From Pacificoceanicola sp049341065 (GTDB lineage: Bacteria; Pseudomonadota; Alphaproteobacteria; Rhodobacterales; Rhodobacteraceae): a stretch of DNA of 64,000 nucleotides. The notes below the pieces were generated by a model. That model made no database searches and was not told the DNA's origin. It saw only the letters and a program-made list of their open reading frames with translations. The translations under genes and the position numbers were made by a program. Below are positions 1 to 10,290 of the stretch, piece after piece. How positions within the stretch are numbered: position 1 is the first letter of the stretch; each line of letters starts with the position of its first letter. The stretch is taken from contig NZ_JBMPIX010000007.1 in NCBI RefSeq assembly GCF_049341065.1, forward strand, positions 62,001-126,000, read 5' to 3'.

Positions 1-616
1 CCCAGACCCCCGACAGGCAATCGGCCTGAAGTTCAAGCCGGACAGTCAGCGCATTGGCCTCGGTTTCACCCACCGCCTGGCGGCGGTTGTTGACCTCGCC
101 CAGAATGCCCAATTCGTTCTGAACGTGGTGGGCAACCTCATGGGCAATAACATAGGCTGCGGCGAAATCACCCTTGGCGCCCAGTTGCCGCGACAAGGTG
201 GCAAAGAATTCGGTGTCCAGATAGGCCTTTTCGTCGGCCGGACAGTAGAACGGCCCGGTCGCCCCCGACGCCCCGCCACAGGGCGAGGCCGTTTGACCAG
301 AAAACAGCACAAGGATCGGAGGCTGGTATTCAATGCCCAGCTGATCGGGGAAAACCTGCTCCCAGACCTGTTCCGTTGTCGCCAGAACGCGCGATGAAAA
401 CTCGGCCGACTTCTGTTCCTCGGCCGAAAGTTCGCGCGGCGCGCCCTGTTCTTGCGGCAGCCCCTGCAACAAGGGTGTCACATCGACCCCGGCAAAGTAG
501 CCGATCGCCAGAATGACCAGCAGCCCAACGCCGCCGATGCCGGCCTTGGCGCCGCCACCGCCGCTGCGGCGTCGGTCTTCGATATTCCGGCTTCCACGAA
601 CGCCCCTGAGTTTCAT
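1..616 (-). CDS. Neutral zinc metallopeptidase (YpfJ family), 3' end cut by window edge
   Basis: This is the N-terminal part (about 205 residues) of a predicted membrane-anchored metalloprotease; the rest lies beyond base 1. The frame is open from the ATG at 616-614 to the window edge. A basic start and a Gly/Arg-rich stretch (residues 1-28) are followed by one hydrophobic segment (about 29-44), which would place the catalytic domain outside the cytoplasm. The zinc motif HEVAH is at about 159-163, and the last visible residues (LQADCLSGVW) fit the conserved downstream zinc-ligand region of this family. The physiological substrate is not known for the family. It is followed upstream on the same strand by the ankyrin-repeat gene, 87 bases away, so the two could be co-transcribed. 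Confidence 0.88.
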   Translation of the reverse strand, partial: MKLRGVRGSRNIEDRRRSGGGGAKAGIGGVGLLVILAIGYFAGVDVTPLLQGLPQEQGAPRELSAEEQKSAEFSSRVLATTEQVWEQVFPDQLGIEYQPPILVLFSGQTASPCGGASGATGPFYCPADEKAYLDTEFFATLSRQLGAKGDFAAAYVIAHEVAHHVQNELGILGEVNNRRQAVGETEANALTVRLELQADCLSGVW

Positions 617-703
617 GCAGCACCCCCGGTTTCACACAACGCCCAGATGATACACAACATATCCCGGGTGCCTAGTCGATTCGCCCCGGGAGTGCTGGCC
701 GGA

Positions 704-2233
704 TCAGACCACCTGTCCGGGCATCCGGATCGCCCAGTCTTGCAGGAAAGCCGAGACGTCTTCGCGCCCTGCGTTGCGGATCACAGCCTCGGGCAAGGCG
801 ACGCCCGCCTCAAGCGCCAGTCGAAAACATGCGATGTGATCGCGCTCGGCGCGTTCCGGATTGTTCTCAGAGCCATGCAGGATGGTCGACAACAGCGTTC
901 CTCCGTAGCCATTCACATGGCTCAGATCGGGGCGCAGTTTCATGAAATAGGCCATCACCTCGGGCAGCCCCTCCCAGCCTGCGATCTGGACCGGCGTGAT
1001 GCCCTGCGCATCGGGCTGGTCATAGGGCAAGCCAAGCGCCACAAGTCGTTCAATCTGAGGTAACCTGCCCGGAAGATGCAGGATTTCGCGGATCAGGTGC
1101 TGGTACGCTTCGGGCAGTTTGGCGGGATTGATATATTGACCGGGGCTGGCCTGCCCATCGGCGGAGCGGGCCATGAGCTCTTCTTCGGGTGTCAGAGGAA
1201 CAGCGGCGCCGCGCGCTTCGATGGCGCGGGACAAAGCTTGGTTGCCGTGCACCCGGGCAAAGCCATAGGCGCTGGCGCCTTTGTAATGCGCGGACGGATC
1301 GGCGCCCGCATCAAGCAAGATGGCAATCATGCGATCGTCACTGCCGCGCCGCGCCGCCTGATGCAGCGCCGGCATGACGAAAGGCGCCTCGCCTCCGACC
1401 TCTTCTGCGTTGAAGTCATCGACCCGGGCACCATGATCAATCAGCATCTGAACCGCTGTGTGGTCGTGAAAATCCATCGCCCGCAGCAAAGCATTAGTCC
1501 CCTTTGGGTCAGCGCCCGCCGCAAGCAGCATCTTCAGCCCTTCGTGATGCCCCAACTCTGTCGCATGATACAACGACTCGCCGTCGTTCGGGTTGGCGCC
1601 ATGCGCCAGCAGCCAGCGGCCGAGAACCATGTTGTCCGCATGACCAATCGCGCCATACAGTGCCGAGAGCAGATGGTCGTCGCCGGGTTGGGCGGCAAAG
1701 CCATCGTTCACATCCGCGCCATGGGCCAGCAGCATCTCGGCCACCGCCAGCATGTCCGCTTCAAGCTCTGGGCGCGCGCTTATCCAGCGTGAAAAGGCCA
1801 GATGCAGGATCGGTCTGCGCGGCCCAAAGGATTGGACCGCCAGCCCAGGGTTGCGCGCCAAGGCCTTCTCAATTGCCGCGCGATCGTAAAGCGCGCATTG
1901 CAGGCCAAACAGACCGTCCGCCAGATCAGGCGTCTGTTCGAGCAGCGCCGCGACAATCGCAGTCTGGCCGTGAAACAGCGCCACCTTCAGCCGCTGCTGC
2001 GCCGTCGCGCGATCCAGCCCCGTGGTCTCGGCGGCCAGCTTCAGTTTGGGCCAGCTTGCAAAGCCATGTTCCTGCGCGATGATCTGAAGAAAATCGGCCC
2101 GTTGAAGCGTTTCGAAAGTCTTGCGCGGCGGGCGCTGTTTGACTCGCTCAAAAGCCCAGCCTTCGCCGGCCTCAAAGGCATGTTGCAAACGTTTGGCCGC
2201 GTGGCGCAGCCCTTCAAGGGAAAGATCGGTCAT
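704..2233 (-). CDS. Ankyrin-repeat protein
   Basis: This is a 509-residue protein with an N-terminal helical region ending in a HGFASWPKLK motif (about residues 50-60 of the chosen product), which is common in bacterial ankyrin proteins. It is followed by many ankyrin-like units such as AEMLLAHGADVN, GRWLLAHGANPN, LKMLLAAGADP, VQMLIDHGARV and IAILLDAGADPS. Such proteins are protein-binding scaffolds; no enzymatic motif, signal peptide or membrane segment is visible. The open frame extends to an ATG at 2278. I chose the ATG at 2233 because GAGGAA lies 7 bases before it, while no such site precedes 2278. The partner is unknown. Confidence 0.85.
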   Translation of the reverse strand: MTDLSLEGLRHAAKRLQHAFEAGEGWAFERVKQRPPRKTFETLQRADFLQIIAQEHGFASWPKLKLAAETTGLDRATAQQRLKVALFHGQTAIVAALLEQTPDLADGLFGLQCALYDRAAIEKALARNPGLAVQSFGPRRPILHLAFSRWISARPELEADMLAVAEMLLAHGADVNDGFAAQPGDDHLLSALYGAIGHADNMVLGRWLLAHGANPNDGESLYHATELGHHEGLKMLLAAGADPKGTNALLRAMDFHDHTAVQMLIDHGARVDDFNAEEVGGEAPFVMPALHQAARRGSDDRMIAILLDAGADPSAHYKGASAYGFARVHGNQALSRAIEARGAAVPLTPEEELMARSADGQASPGQYINPAKLPEAYQHLIREILHLPGRLPQIERLVALGLPYDQPDAQGITPVQIAGWEGLPEVMAYFMKLRPDLSHVNGYGGTLLSTILHGSENNPERAERDHIACFRLALEAGVALPEAVIRNAGREDVSAFLQDWAIRMPGQVV

Positions 2234-2579
2234 GATCGGGTTCCTCAACCTAGGCCCGCGATCCGCTAGATCGGGCAAGAGAAAACCGAAGCGGTGGTTT
2301 CAGGTCAATCACCGGACATGACCCCAAACCGCCAAATATGTCGGTCGTCAGACAAGGCAGGTGCGGGCGCTTTCCGCGGATCAGGAGGCCCCCTGCCACG
2401 GGCGCGCCGACATTTTACCCCAAAGCCGGGACAAATCAATCGGTCGGTTCGTCCGATTCTCTTGAAAAGCGCGTAATCGCGCACCAGATCCTGACCGCGG
2501 TCACGCCCTGCCGTCTCAGACCCGGTAGACGCCGGGCGCGCCACGGCTTACCCTGCCGCGACTCCAATCGAAAGACGCC
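2234..2579. other. Divergent intergenic region between ankyrin gene and dnaX
   Basis: About 346 bases without a convincing gene separate the divergently transcribed ankyrin gene and dnaX, so promoters for both must lie here. A small CCCGG-TAGACG-CCGGG hairpin sits at 2521-2536. I looked for the small SRP RNA, which lies near dnaX in many bacteria, but its GGAAGGAGCAGCC-type tetraloop region is absent. No promoter with good -35 and -10 boxes stood out. Confidence 0.5.
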
Positions 2580-4340
<1,761 letters not shown>

Positions 4341-4511
4341 TCCCCACCCTAAACGCAGTTCGTGAGCGGCGCGGGCATTTCTCAATTCTGGCAGACGGCT
4401 GCGACGCCATTGGATTTCGGGCCCGATCGCTACAGCCAGGTCCGCACTGTATCTTGCCGACAGGATCGGCGGCTGCGATAAGCGAAACAACCTCAGACAG
4501 GAGCAATGACA

Positions 4512-4856
4512 ATGCTTAAGGGACTCGGCCAGCTTGGCGATATGGCCAAGATGATGAAACAGGCGCAGGCCATGCAGGAAAAGATGGCCCAGCTTCAGGA
4601 AGACCTGAACACCATGATGGTCACCGGTGAATCCGGTGCCGGTCTGGTCAAGGCCACCGCCACTGCAAAGGGCGAGTTGAAAGGCCTGGACATTGACCCG
4701 ACAATCTTTGACCCGAACGAAAAGGAAGTCGTCGAGGATCTGATCCTTGCAGCGATAAAGGACGCCCAATCCAAGGCACAGGACCGCGCTCAGCGCGAGA
4801 TGGGCAAACTGACCGAAGAACTCGGTCTGCCCGCCGACATGAAGCTGCCGTTCTAA
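4512..4856 (+). CDS. ybaB: YbaB/EbfC family nucleoid-associated protein
   Basis: This is a small (114-residue) DNA-binding, nucleoid-associated protein with the family pattern: an N-terminal helix rich in Met, Lys and Gln (MAKMMKQAQAMQEKMAQLQ region) followed by the conserved sheet (GLVKATATAKGELKGLDIDP). It lies between dnaX and recR. Two in-frame ATGs exist, at 4506 and 4512. AGGAG at 4499-4503 is 2 bases from the first and 8 from the second, so I chose 4512. The family forms dimers that bind DNA and is usually linked to chromosome organisation or recR-dependent repair. Confidence 0.93.
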   Translation: MLKGLGQLGDMAKMMKQAQAMQEKMAQLQEDLNTMMVTGESGAGLVKATATAKGELKGLDIDPTIFDPNEKEVVEDLILAAIKDAQSKAQDRAQREMGKLTEELGLPADMKLPF

Positions 4857-5050
4857 GGCACCGCATCCAATGGGCAAAGGCGCCGACGCGCGCCCTTGCC
4901 TTCGCGGCGTTTGCTCATAAACTTCCCGGCGAAACATTCCGATAACCGCTCGAACGGGCGGTCAGCAGGCAAGGCAATGCCAATGAGCAAGGCACCTCCG
5001 ATCCAGATGTTGGACAGCACCGCAAAGCGCCTGGCGTTTTTGGGGGCCGC

Positions 5051-5647
5051 ATGACGCGTCGCAACGATCCGATCGAGGCGCTGATCGACCTCATGGCGCG
5101 TTTGCCCGGCCTTGGCCCCCGCTCGGCCCGGCGCGCGGTGCTCTACCTTATCCGCAAGCGTGGACAATTGCTGCAACCTCTTGCGGACGCCATGCAAGAG
5201 GTCGCCCGCAGCGCACGCGAGTGTCTCAACTGCGGCAACGTCGGCACCAGTGACATATGCGAGATCTGCGAGGACAGCCGTCGCGCCACCGGCATCTTGT
5301 GCGTTGTCGAGGGGGTGGCCGATCTCTGGGCGATGGAGCGCTCGGGCGTGTTCAAGGGCCGCTACCATGTTCTGGGCGGAACGCTGTCGGCTCTGGACGG
5401 CGTTGGCCCGCAAGACCTGCGGATACCGCAACTGGTCAGCCGATTGGAAAACGAAGAGATCACCGAAGTGATCCTTGCCCTCAACGCGACAATCGACGGG
5501 CAGACCACGGCGCATTACATCGCTGACCAGCTTGAAGGCCGGGTATCCCTGACCTCGCTGGCACAGGGCGTGCCGATCGGCGGCGAGCTGGACTACCTCG
5601 ACGATGGGACAATCTCGGCCGCTCTCAACGCCCGCAAAAAGTTTTAG
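5051..5647 (+). CDS. recR: Recombination mediator RecR
   Basis: This recombinational repair protein acts with RecF and RecO to load RecA at gaps. The 198-residue product matches the usual length. It has the N-terminal helix-hairpin-helix (MARLPGLGPRSARRAV, about 15-30) and a zinc finger with Cys58, 61, 70 and 73. A Toprim region follows (VVEGVADLWAME, VILALNATIDGQTTAHYI). It is the last gene of the dnaX-ybaB-recR group, 194 bases after ybaB, and is convergent with otsA. Confidence 0.97.
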   Translation: MTRRNDPIEALIDLMARLPGLGPRSARRAVLYLIRKRGQLLQPLADAMQEVARSARECLNCGNVGTSDICEICEDSRRATGILCVVEGVADLWAMERSGVFKGRYHVLGGTLSALDGVGPQDLRIPQLVSRLENEEITEVILALNATIDGQTTAHYIADQLEGRVSLTSLAQGVPIGGELDYLDDGTISAALNARKKF

Positions 5648-5715
5648 AAATCCGCTCTATCACACCCAATGCCACTCGGACGAGACATCGACCACAGGTC
5701 TGCGGGACGGCGGGT

Positions 5716-5752
5716 GGGGCGCATTCCGGCGCAGCCGGAACAGCGTCGCCCC
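5716..5752. terminator. Bidirectional terminator-like hairpin between recR and otsA
   Basis: A two-tier inverted repeat lies between the convergent recR and otsA genes. The outer stem is GGGGCG (5716-5721) with CGCCCC (5747-5752); the inner stem is TTCCGGC (5724-5730) with GCCGGAA (5734-5740) around GCA. There is no clear T run on either side, so this is a strong hairpin but not a textbook intrinsic terminator. Confidence 0.45.
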
Positions 5753-5754
5753 CG

Positions 5755-7125
5755 TCACGCCACCTTGGCCATCCCTTCGCTCATCAAAGAAGCCAGAAAA
5801 CGATCCGTCCACCAGACGATATCCTCGGTTCTGACGTTCTCCCACAGCTTCGCATGGCGCGCCTTGCGCTCGTCCAGCGGCATGGTCAACGCCCGCAAAA
5901 GTGCCTGCGCCATCTCGCGGGCGTCATAGGGGTTGACGATCAGTGCCTCGCCCATTTGTTCGGCGGCCCCTGCGAAATGCGACAGGATCAGAACCCCCGG
6001 ATCCTCCGGATCCTGCGCCGCAACAAACTCTTTGGCGACAAGGTTCATGCCATCGGCAAGCGGCGTGACAAGGCTGACCGCTGCGCGGCGATAAAGGCCC
6101 GCCAGATCATCGCGCGGCACTTGACGGCGGATGTAACGGATCGGCGTCCAGTCGATCTCGCCGTATTCACCATTGATCGAGCCGGCCGTCAGATCCAGCG
6201 CTTCCCGCATGTCCTGATAGGCCTCGACGTTCTCGCGCGACGGCGGCGCAATCTGCAGAAGCGTTGCCTTGGGGTCGACCTCTCGGCGATCTTGTACATA
6301 GGTCCCGAAACCCTCAAAGCGTTGCACCAGACCCTTGGAATAATCCAGACGGTCGACCCCGAGAACCAGCTTTTGGTCCGGCGCCATCGATATGCGCGCC
6401 CCGGCCTCTGATGCCTCGGCCGCTGCACGAAAGCCCGTCGCATCAATCCCGATCGGACACGCCAATGGCATGAAGCGACGCCCCTGAACGGCAATCATGC
6501 CATCAGATCCGAGAGGCACGCCAAAGCGCTGTTCAAACAGGATCGCGCAGCGTTTGACGTCCGCTTGGGTTTGCAGGCCAAAGACATCGTAGGAGGCGAT
6601 CCAACCGGTAAAGTCGTCAGCCTCGGGCAAGGCCGGGACATCTGACGCGACCGGAAAGGGGATATGCAGGAAAAAACCGATGCGGTTCTCGACACCCAGT
6701 TCGCGCAGGCACTTGGCCAGCGGCAGGAAATGATAATCGTGAATCCACAAGACATCTTCGGGCCGCAAGAACTCTGCCAGCATCTTCGCCAACCTCAGGT
6801 TGACCTCCAGATACCCTTCGGCATAACCCGGCTGCACGTCCATCAGATCGGCGCGGCGGTGGAACAACGGCCAAAGGACCGAATTGGCATAGCCAAGGTA
6901 ATAGTTGTGAAACTCCGCTTCGCTCAGATCAAAGGCATAGCGGTCATAAGCACCACTTGCGATCTGATACAGGCCGTCCTTTGGATTTGCCTTGGCGTCC
7001 CCCGAACTGCCTATCCAGATACCACCGTTCGCGGTCAGGCAATCGTGCAAGGCCACGACCAATCCCCCCGACGGCTCTGCCTCGGTCGGTATCCGGTTGG
7101 ACACCATGATCAATCTGCCAGTCAT
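5755..7125 (-). CDS. otsA: Trehalose-6-phosphate synthase
   Basis: This is a GT20 glycosyltransferase making trehalose 6-phosphate from UDP-glucose and glucose 6-phosphate, the first step in synthesis of an osmoprotectant. The 456-residue product (E. coli OtsA is 474) carries SNRIP and GGLVVAL near the N-terminus. It also has WIHDYHFL, FFLHIPFP, VDRLDYSKGL and DGMNLVAKEF, the conserved substrate-binding stretches of the family. The frame is open to 7155, but I chose the ATG at 7125. AGAGG lies 8 bases before it, and the start then falls 5 bases after the otsB stop, as in a coupled operon. Confidence 0.95.
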   Translation of the reverse strand: MTGRLIMVSNRIPTEAEPSGGLVVALHDCLTANGGIWIGSSGDAKANPKDGLYQIASGAYDRYAFDLSEAEFHNYYLGYANSVLWPLFHRRADLMDVQPGYAEGYLEVNLRLAKMLAEFLRPEDVLWIHDYHFLPLAKCLRELGVENRIGFFLHIPFPVASDVPALPEADDFTGWIASYDVFGLQTQADVKRCAILFEQRFGVPLGSDGMIAVQGRRFMPLACPIGIDATGFRAAAEASEAGARISMAPDQKLVLGVDRLDYSKGLVQRFEGFGTYVQDRREVDPKATLLQIAPPSRENVEAYQDMREALDLTAGSINGEYGEIDWTPIRYIRRQVPRDDLAGLYRRAAVSLVTPLADGMNLVAKEFVAAQDPEDPGVLILSHFAGAAEQMGEALIVNPYDAREMAQALLRALTMPLDERKARHAKLWENVRTEDIVWWTDRFLASLMSEGMAKVA

Positions 7126-7130
7126 TTGAT

Positions 7131-7880
7131 TTACCTCTGCTGCGTCCATTGCCAAAGGGCGGCCCGCAACATCGTTGGATCAGCAATCCGAAGCGGCGCC
7201 CCACTTGCTCCACTTCCAACTTTGCAGGCGGTTCCCCCTGCTTCAACACACAAACGCATGGCAGGCTCATCGGTTGCATCATCGCCGCAAAAAACAGCAC
7301 GTCGCCCGGCAAATGGGGATTTGGACAGCAGTTCCACGCTGGCCCGATCCTTTCCGATATCGTCCGGGCGCAGCTCGACCGCCATCTTGGCAAAGTGCAC
7401 ATCCAATCCGGAAAAAGGCGCGGCAAGTGCCTGCATTTCGCCTCTGACCCGCGCTTCGAACTCGGGCGCGCGTCGATAGTGCAGCACGACACCTGTCGGT
7501 TTAGGCTCACACAGCAGGCCGGGGTCTAATGCGGCGATGCGCTGCGCCCCGGCGATCAACTGCGCCAAAGTATCGCTGCCGGCCAAAGGATGGCGCCAAA
7601 GCCCCGCGTCATCGCGCCGCTCGGCACCATGCCCGCCAAGGATCACGCCCTTGTACTGTGGCACAAAGCCTTCCAGAGCGGCAACCGAGCGCCCCGACAC
7701 CAAGGCAATCGCGCCGCCTGTCACCCTGTCCAGCGCGCCCAGCAGGTCTGGTAGATCATCCGGAACAACGATGCCGTCCGGCGTCTGCGCCAGATCGACC
7801 AGGGTTCCGTCAAAGTCCAGAAGAATGGCAGCCTGTTCGGGGGCAGGCAGGGCGGCGGCGACTGAATGTGCATCAAGCAT
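7131..7880 (-). CDS. otsB: Trehalose-6-phosphate phosphatase
   Basis: This HAD-superfamily phosphatase completes trehalose synthesis by removing phosphate from trehalose 6-phosphate. The 249-residue product has HAD motif I LDFDGTLVDL (residues 21-30, with both catalytic Asp), motif II-like VSGRS, and GDDATDEPAM as the metal-binding motif IV. It is the first gene of the otsB-otsA pair on the minus strand, with 5 bases to the otsA start. A start at 7880 gives the family's usual N-terminus. Confidence 0.95.
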   Translation of the reverse strand: MLDAHSVAAALPAPEQAAILLDFDGTLVDLAQTPDGIVVPDDLPDLLGALDRVTGGAIALVSGRSVAALEGFVPQYKGVILGGHGAERRDDAGLWRHPLAGSDTLAQLIAGAQRIAALDPGLLCEPKPTGVVLHYRRAPEFEARVRGEMQALAAPFSGLDVHFAKMAVELRPDDIGKDRASVELLSKSPFAGRRAVFCGDDATDEPAMRLCVEAGGTACKVGSGASGAPLRIADPTMLRAALWQWTQQR

Positions 7881-7977
7881 GGCCTTTAGGATGGGTTTTT
7901 GCCGCCAAGGTTCAAGGGCAATCCCCTATTGCCAACTTGGCCAAAAGGGTGCCTGCCCAATATCTGACCTGATATGC

Positions 7978-8006
7978 AAAAAGCCCCGGCCAATGAGCCG
8001 GAGCTT
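7978..8006 (-). terminator. Intrinsic terminator of trcR
   Basis: On the minus strand a 10-base stem AAGCTCCGGC/GCCGGGGCTT (8006-7997 and 7990-7981, one G-U pair) encloses a 6-base loop and runs into TTT. It lies 24 bases after the trcR stop. Confidence 0.8.
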
Positions 8007-8030
8007 TGATCACTTCTTGGAAAGACTGAC

Positions 8031-8795
8031 TTACTTATCGTCTTCGTCTTCGTCATCATCCTTGCCGCCGGGCAAGTTGAAGAAGCTGTCCGCATCGGCG
8101 AAATCGCTGGCGGTGCGGTTATCTTCTTCTTCGTCATCCTCGCCGCGCGGGTCGGACAGGCTGAAGGTTTCAAGGCCTTCAATCGCCGAAGGCAGACGCG
8201 GTTCCGAGTCCATCTCAAGGCTCTGCTCGGTCGAGACCAGCTTGCGACGCTCGTCGTCCGTCATCACCGCGTCCATCTTCTTGGCGGCCTTGGCAACGGC
8301 AGCGTCCAACTCGGACTGTTTGCACAGGCCAAGGGCAACCGGGTCGATAGGCTGCATGTTCTGGATGTTCCAGTGCGTGCGCTCGCGGATCGTCTGGATC
8401 GTCGGTTTAGTCGTCCCCACCAGCTTGGAGATCTGGCTATCAGCCAGTTCGGGGTGGAACTTGACCAACCAAAGGATCGCATTCGGACGGTCCTGACGCT
8501 TGGACAGCGGGGTATACCGCGGGCCGCGACGCTTTTCTTCGTCATGGGCAGCGGCATTGAACTTGAGTTTCATCTTGTAGACCGGGTCTTTTTCGGCCTT
8601 GTCGATCTCTTCCTGGACAAGCTGGTTATTGGCGACCGGGTCAAAGCCCTTGACGCCCGTAGCAACGTCGCCGTCGGCGATGCCCTGAATTTCCAGCTCG
8701 TGGAAACCGGTGAAATCGGCGATCTGTTTGAAGCTGAGCGTGGTGTTGTCTACCAGCCAGACGGCAGTCGCCTTGGGGTGCAGAAGTTTGGCCAT
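8031..8795 (-). CDS. trcR: DUF1013 protein, TrcR-type cell-cycle transcriptional regulator
   Basis: This is a conserved alphaproteobacterial protein, annotated in databases as the cell-cycle transcriptional regulator TrcR. The 254-residue product has a helix-turn-helix-like part (ELADSQISKLVGTTKPTIQTI) and the RRGPRYTPLSKRQDRPNAI stretch typical of the family. It ends in a very acidic C-terminal tail (DDEEEDN and DDDEDEDDK). The frame is open to 8867. I chose the ATG at 8795 because GGAGG is 7 bases upstream and the product then begins MAKLLHPKATAVWLVDN, the family N-terminus. It is monocistronic, with its own terminator. Confidence 0.88.
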   Translation of the reverse strand: MAKLLHPKATAVWLVDNTTLSFKQIADFTGFHELEIQGIADGDVATGVKGFDPVANNQLVQEEIDKAEKDPVYKMKLKFNAAAHDEEKRRGPRYTPLSKRQDRPNAILWLVKFHPELADSQISKLVGTTKPTIQTIRERTHWNIQNMQPIDPVALGLCKQSELDAAVAKAAKKMDAVMTDDERRKLVSTEQSLEMDSEPRLPSAIEGLETFSLSDPRGEDDEEEDNRTASDFADADSFFNLPGGKDDDEDEDDK

Positions 8796-8929
8796 GGAAT
8801 GCCTCCGTACGATATCTCTTTCCCGCGCCAAGGCCGGGGCCAGGGCGGTCCCGGCGATCCGGGACAAGTTGCCGTTGTAGGGAAACCTGGGCGCTATATA
8901 GTCGCCTTGACCAAAAGAGGGAAGAGAAA

Positions 8930-9559
8930 ATGCGTTGGTTGGTGATCTGGTTGTTTACAGCTGTATCTGCGATGGCCGAGGGAGAGCAGGCGGGCGAATT
9001 CGACTACTACGTCATGTCGCTGTCATGGTCGCCCACATGGTGCGCGCTGGTAGGCGACGGACGCGGATCGCCGCAATGCGATGCTTCGGCCGATTTCGGT
9101 TGGGTCCTGCACGGGCTCTGGCCGCAATACAACCGCGGCTGGCCATCCTATTGCCGCACCACCGAACGCCAGCCATCGCGCGCCCTGACCGCCTCGATGG
9201 CGGACATCATGGGCACCCCCGGTCTGGCCTGGTACCAGTGGAAAAGGCATGGCGTCTGTTCGGGACTCGATCCGGTGGCCTACTACGATCTGGCGCGCAA
9301 GGCCTATGAAAGCGTGACCCGCCCGGCGGTGTTTCGCAAGCTGGACAAACCGGTGAAACTGCCCGCCTCGGTGGTGGAAGAGGCCTTTCTCAAGGCCAAT
9401 CCCGAATGGGAGCCGGATATGCTGACCATCACCTGTCAGGCCGGACGCATTCAGGAAGCCCGTCTTTGCCTGTCCAAGTCGTTGAAACCGGTCCCCTGCG
9501 GACGCGACACAGTGCAGGACTGCAAGATGAAAGACGCGCTGTTCGACCCGATCCGCTGA
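8930..9559 (+). CDS. Secreted ribonuclease T2
   Basis: This is an RNase T2-family endoribonuclease that cleaves single-stranded RNA via a 2',3'-cyclic phosphate. The 209-residue product starts with a signal peptide (MRWLVIWLFTAVSAMA, cleavage probably after residue 16), so it acts in the periplasm or outside the cell. The first active-site block is WVLHGLWPQY (His61) and the second is WYQWKRHGVCSG (Lys105, His107). Several cysteines suit disulfide bonds. The stop codon directly abuts the stop of the convergent sulfotransferase gene. A nutritional role in phosphate or nucleoside scavenging is plausible but inferred. Confidence 0.93.
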   Translation: MRWLVIWLFTAVSAMAEGEQAGEFDYYVMSLSWSPTWCALVGDGRGSPQCDASADFGWVLHGLWPQYNRGWPSYCRTTERQPSRALTASMADIMGTPGLAWYQWKRHGVCSGLDPVAYYDLARKAYESVTRPAVFRKLDKPVKLPASVVEEAFLKANPEWEPDMLTITCQAGRIQEARLCLSKSLKPVPCGRDTVQDCKMKDALFDPIR

Positions 9560-10207
9560 TCACGGCTCGAACTGGTAACCAAAACGCGCGATGTCGGCGG
9601 CGCTGATCCGGGCAACCAGATCAACCTTGTCGCTCGAATAATAGCTGCGAAAATCCCGCCGGTTCGAACGGTTTGCGTGTGGCATTTCAAGGTCAAAACC
9701 AAGACGTGCGGCCAGCGGGGCGAGGTCTTCGTCCAGATGTTCAAGACGCAGGTAGAAATCTGCCTGCTCGCGCCCGGTGACATCCGTCATGTAGCGCGCA
9801 TAGGGCCAGGCTTGCAGGGAAGATTGCGTGTGGTCGTGGCTCAGGAATTCGGCAAAACTGAGCGTTTGCGCCAGTGTGACCGCCCGGTGATCAAAGCGTT
9901 GCATTTGCAGCCAGTGATAATAGCTGACCATACGATCCCAAGGGTTTCGCACCAGCGTAAAACAGGTCATTTGCAGGATCTCATCCGGCGTCAGCACCCC
10001 GTCGATATCGGCCAGAGTCGAATGCTTCCATAGGCGCCCGCTGGCCCGCAATTTCTTGACCCGGCCACGCCGCTTTTGCGCCTTGGGCGTGTCGCCGATC
10101 AAAATGTCGTCGCGGTGTGCGCGATCTTCCAGCGCCAGCGCCATCGAGGTCCCCCCGGTCTTGGGGATATGCACAAAAATATAGGAACGCCCGGGCGAGA
10201 TGATCAT
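9560..10207 (-). CDS. Sulfotransferase-family protein
   Basis: This 215-residue protein has the PAPS-binding features of sulfotransferases. The 5'-phosphosulfate loop is HIPKTGGTSM (about 13-22) and the 3'-phosphate block is FTLVRNPWDRMVSYY (about 83-97). It resembles the small Sulfotransfer_2-type proteins common in marine bacteria, where the acceptor is often a surface glycan or lipid. The acceptor cannot be read from this sequence. No signal peptide is seen, so it is presumably cytosolic. It is convergent with the RNase T2 gene with no space between the stops. Confidence 0.85.
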   Translation of the reverse strand: MIISPGRSYIFVHIPKTGGTSMALALEDRAHRDDILIGDTPKAQKRRGRVKKLRASGRLWKHSTLADIDGVLTPDEILQMTCFTLVRNPWDRMVSYYHWLQMQRFDHRAVTLAQTLSFAEFLSHDHTQSSLQAWPYARYMTDVTGREQADFYLRLEHLDEDLAPLAARLGFDLEMPHANRSNRRDFRSYYSSDKVDLVARISAADIARFGYQFEP

Positions 10208-10290
10208 TCCCGCACCCTAGCGGAAATCCCTCTTTCCACCAGCCCCAAGCTTGACCATTATCGGCCCCGAAAAGGTAAGGAGAGAAAACC

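Noticed and set aside
2234..2579. Small SRP RNA (ffs) upstream of dnaX
   Set aside because: The conserved GGAAGGAGCAGCC-like loop and the paired arms are not present.
4857..5050. Short frames in the ybaB-recR gap, including a 23-codon frame at 4983 that overlaps the recR start
   Set aside because: They have no ribosome site, no conservation that can be judged, and sizes expected by chance.
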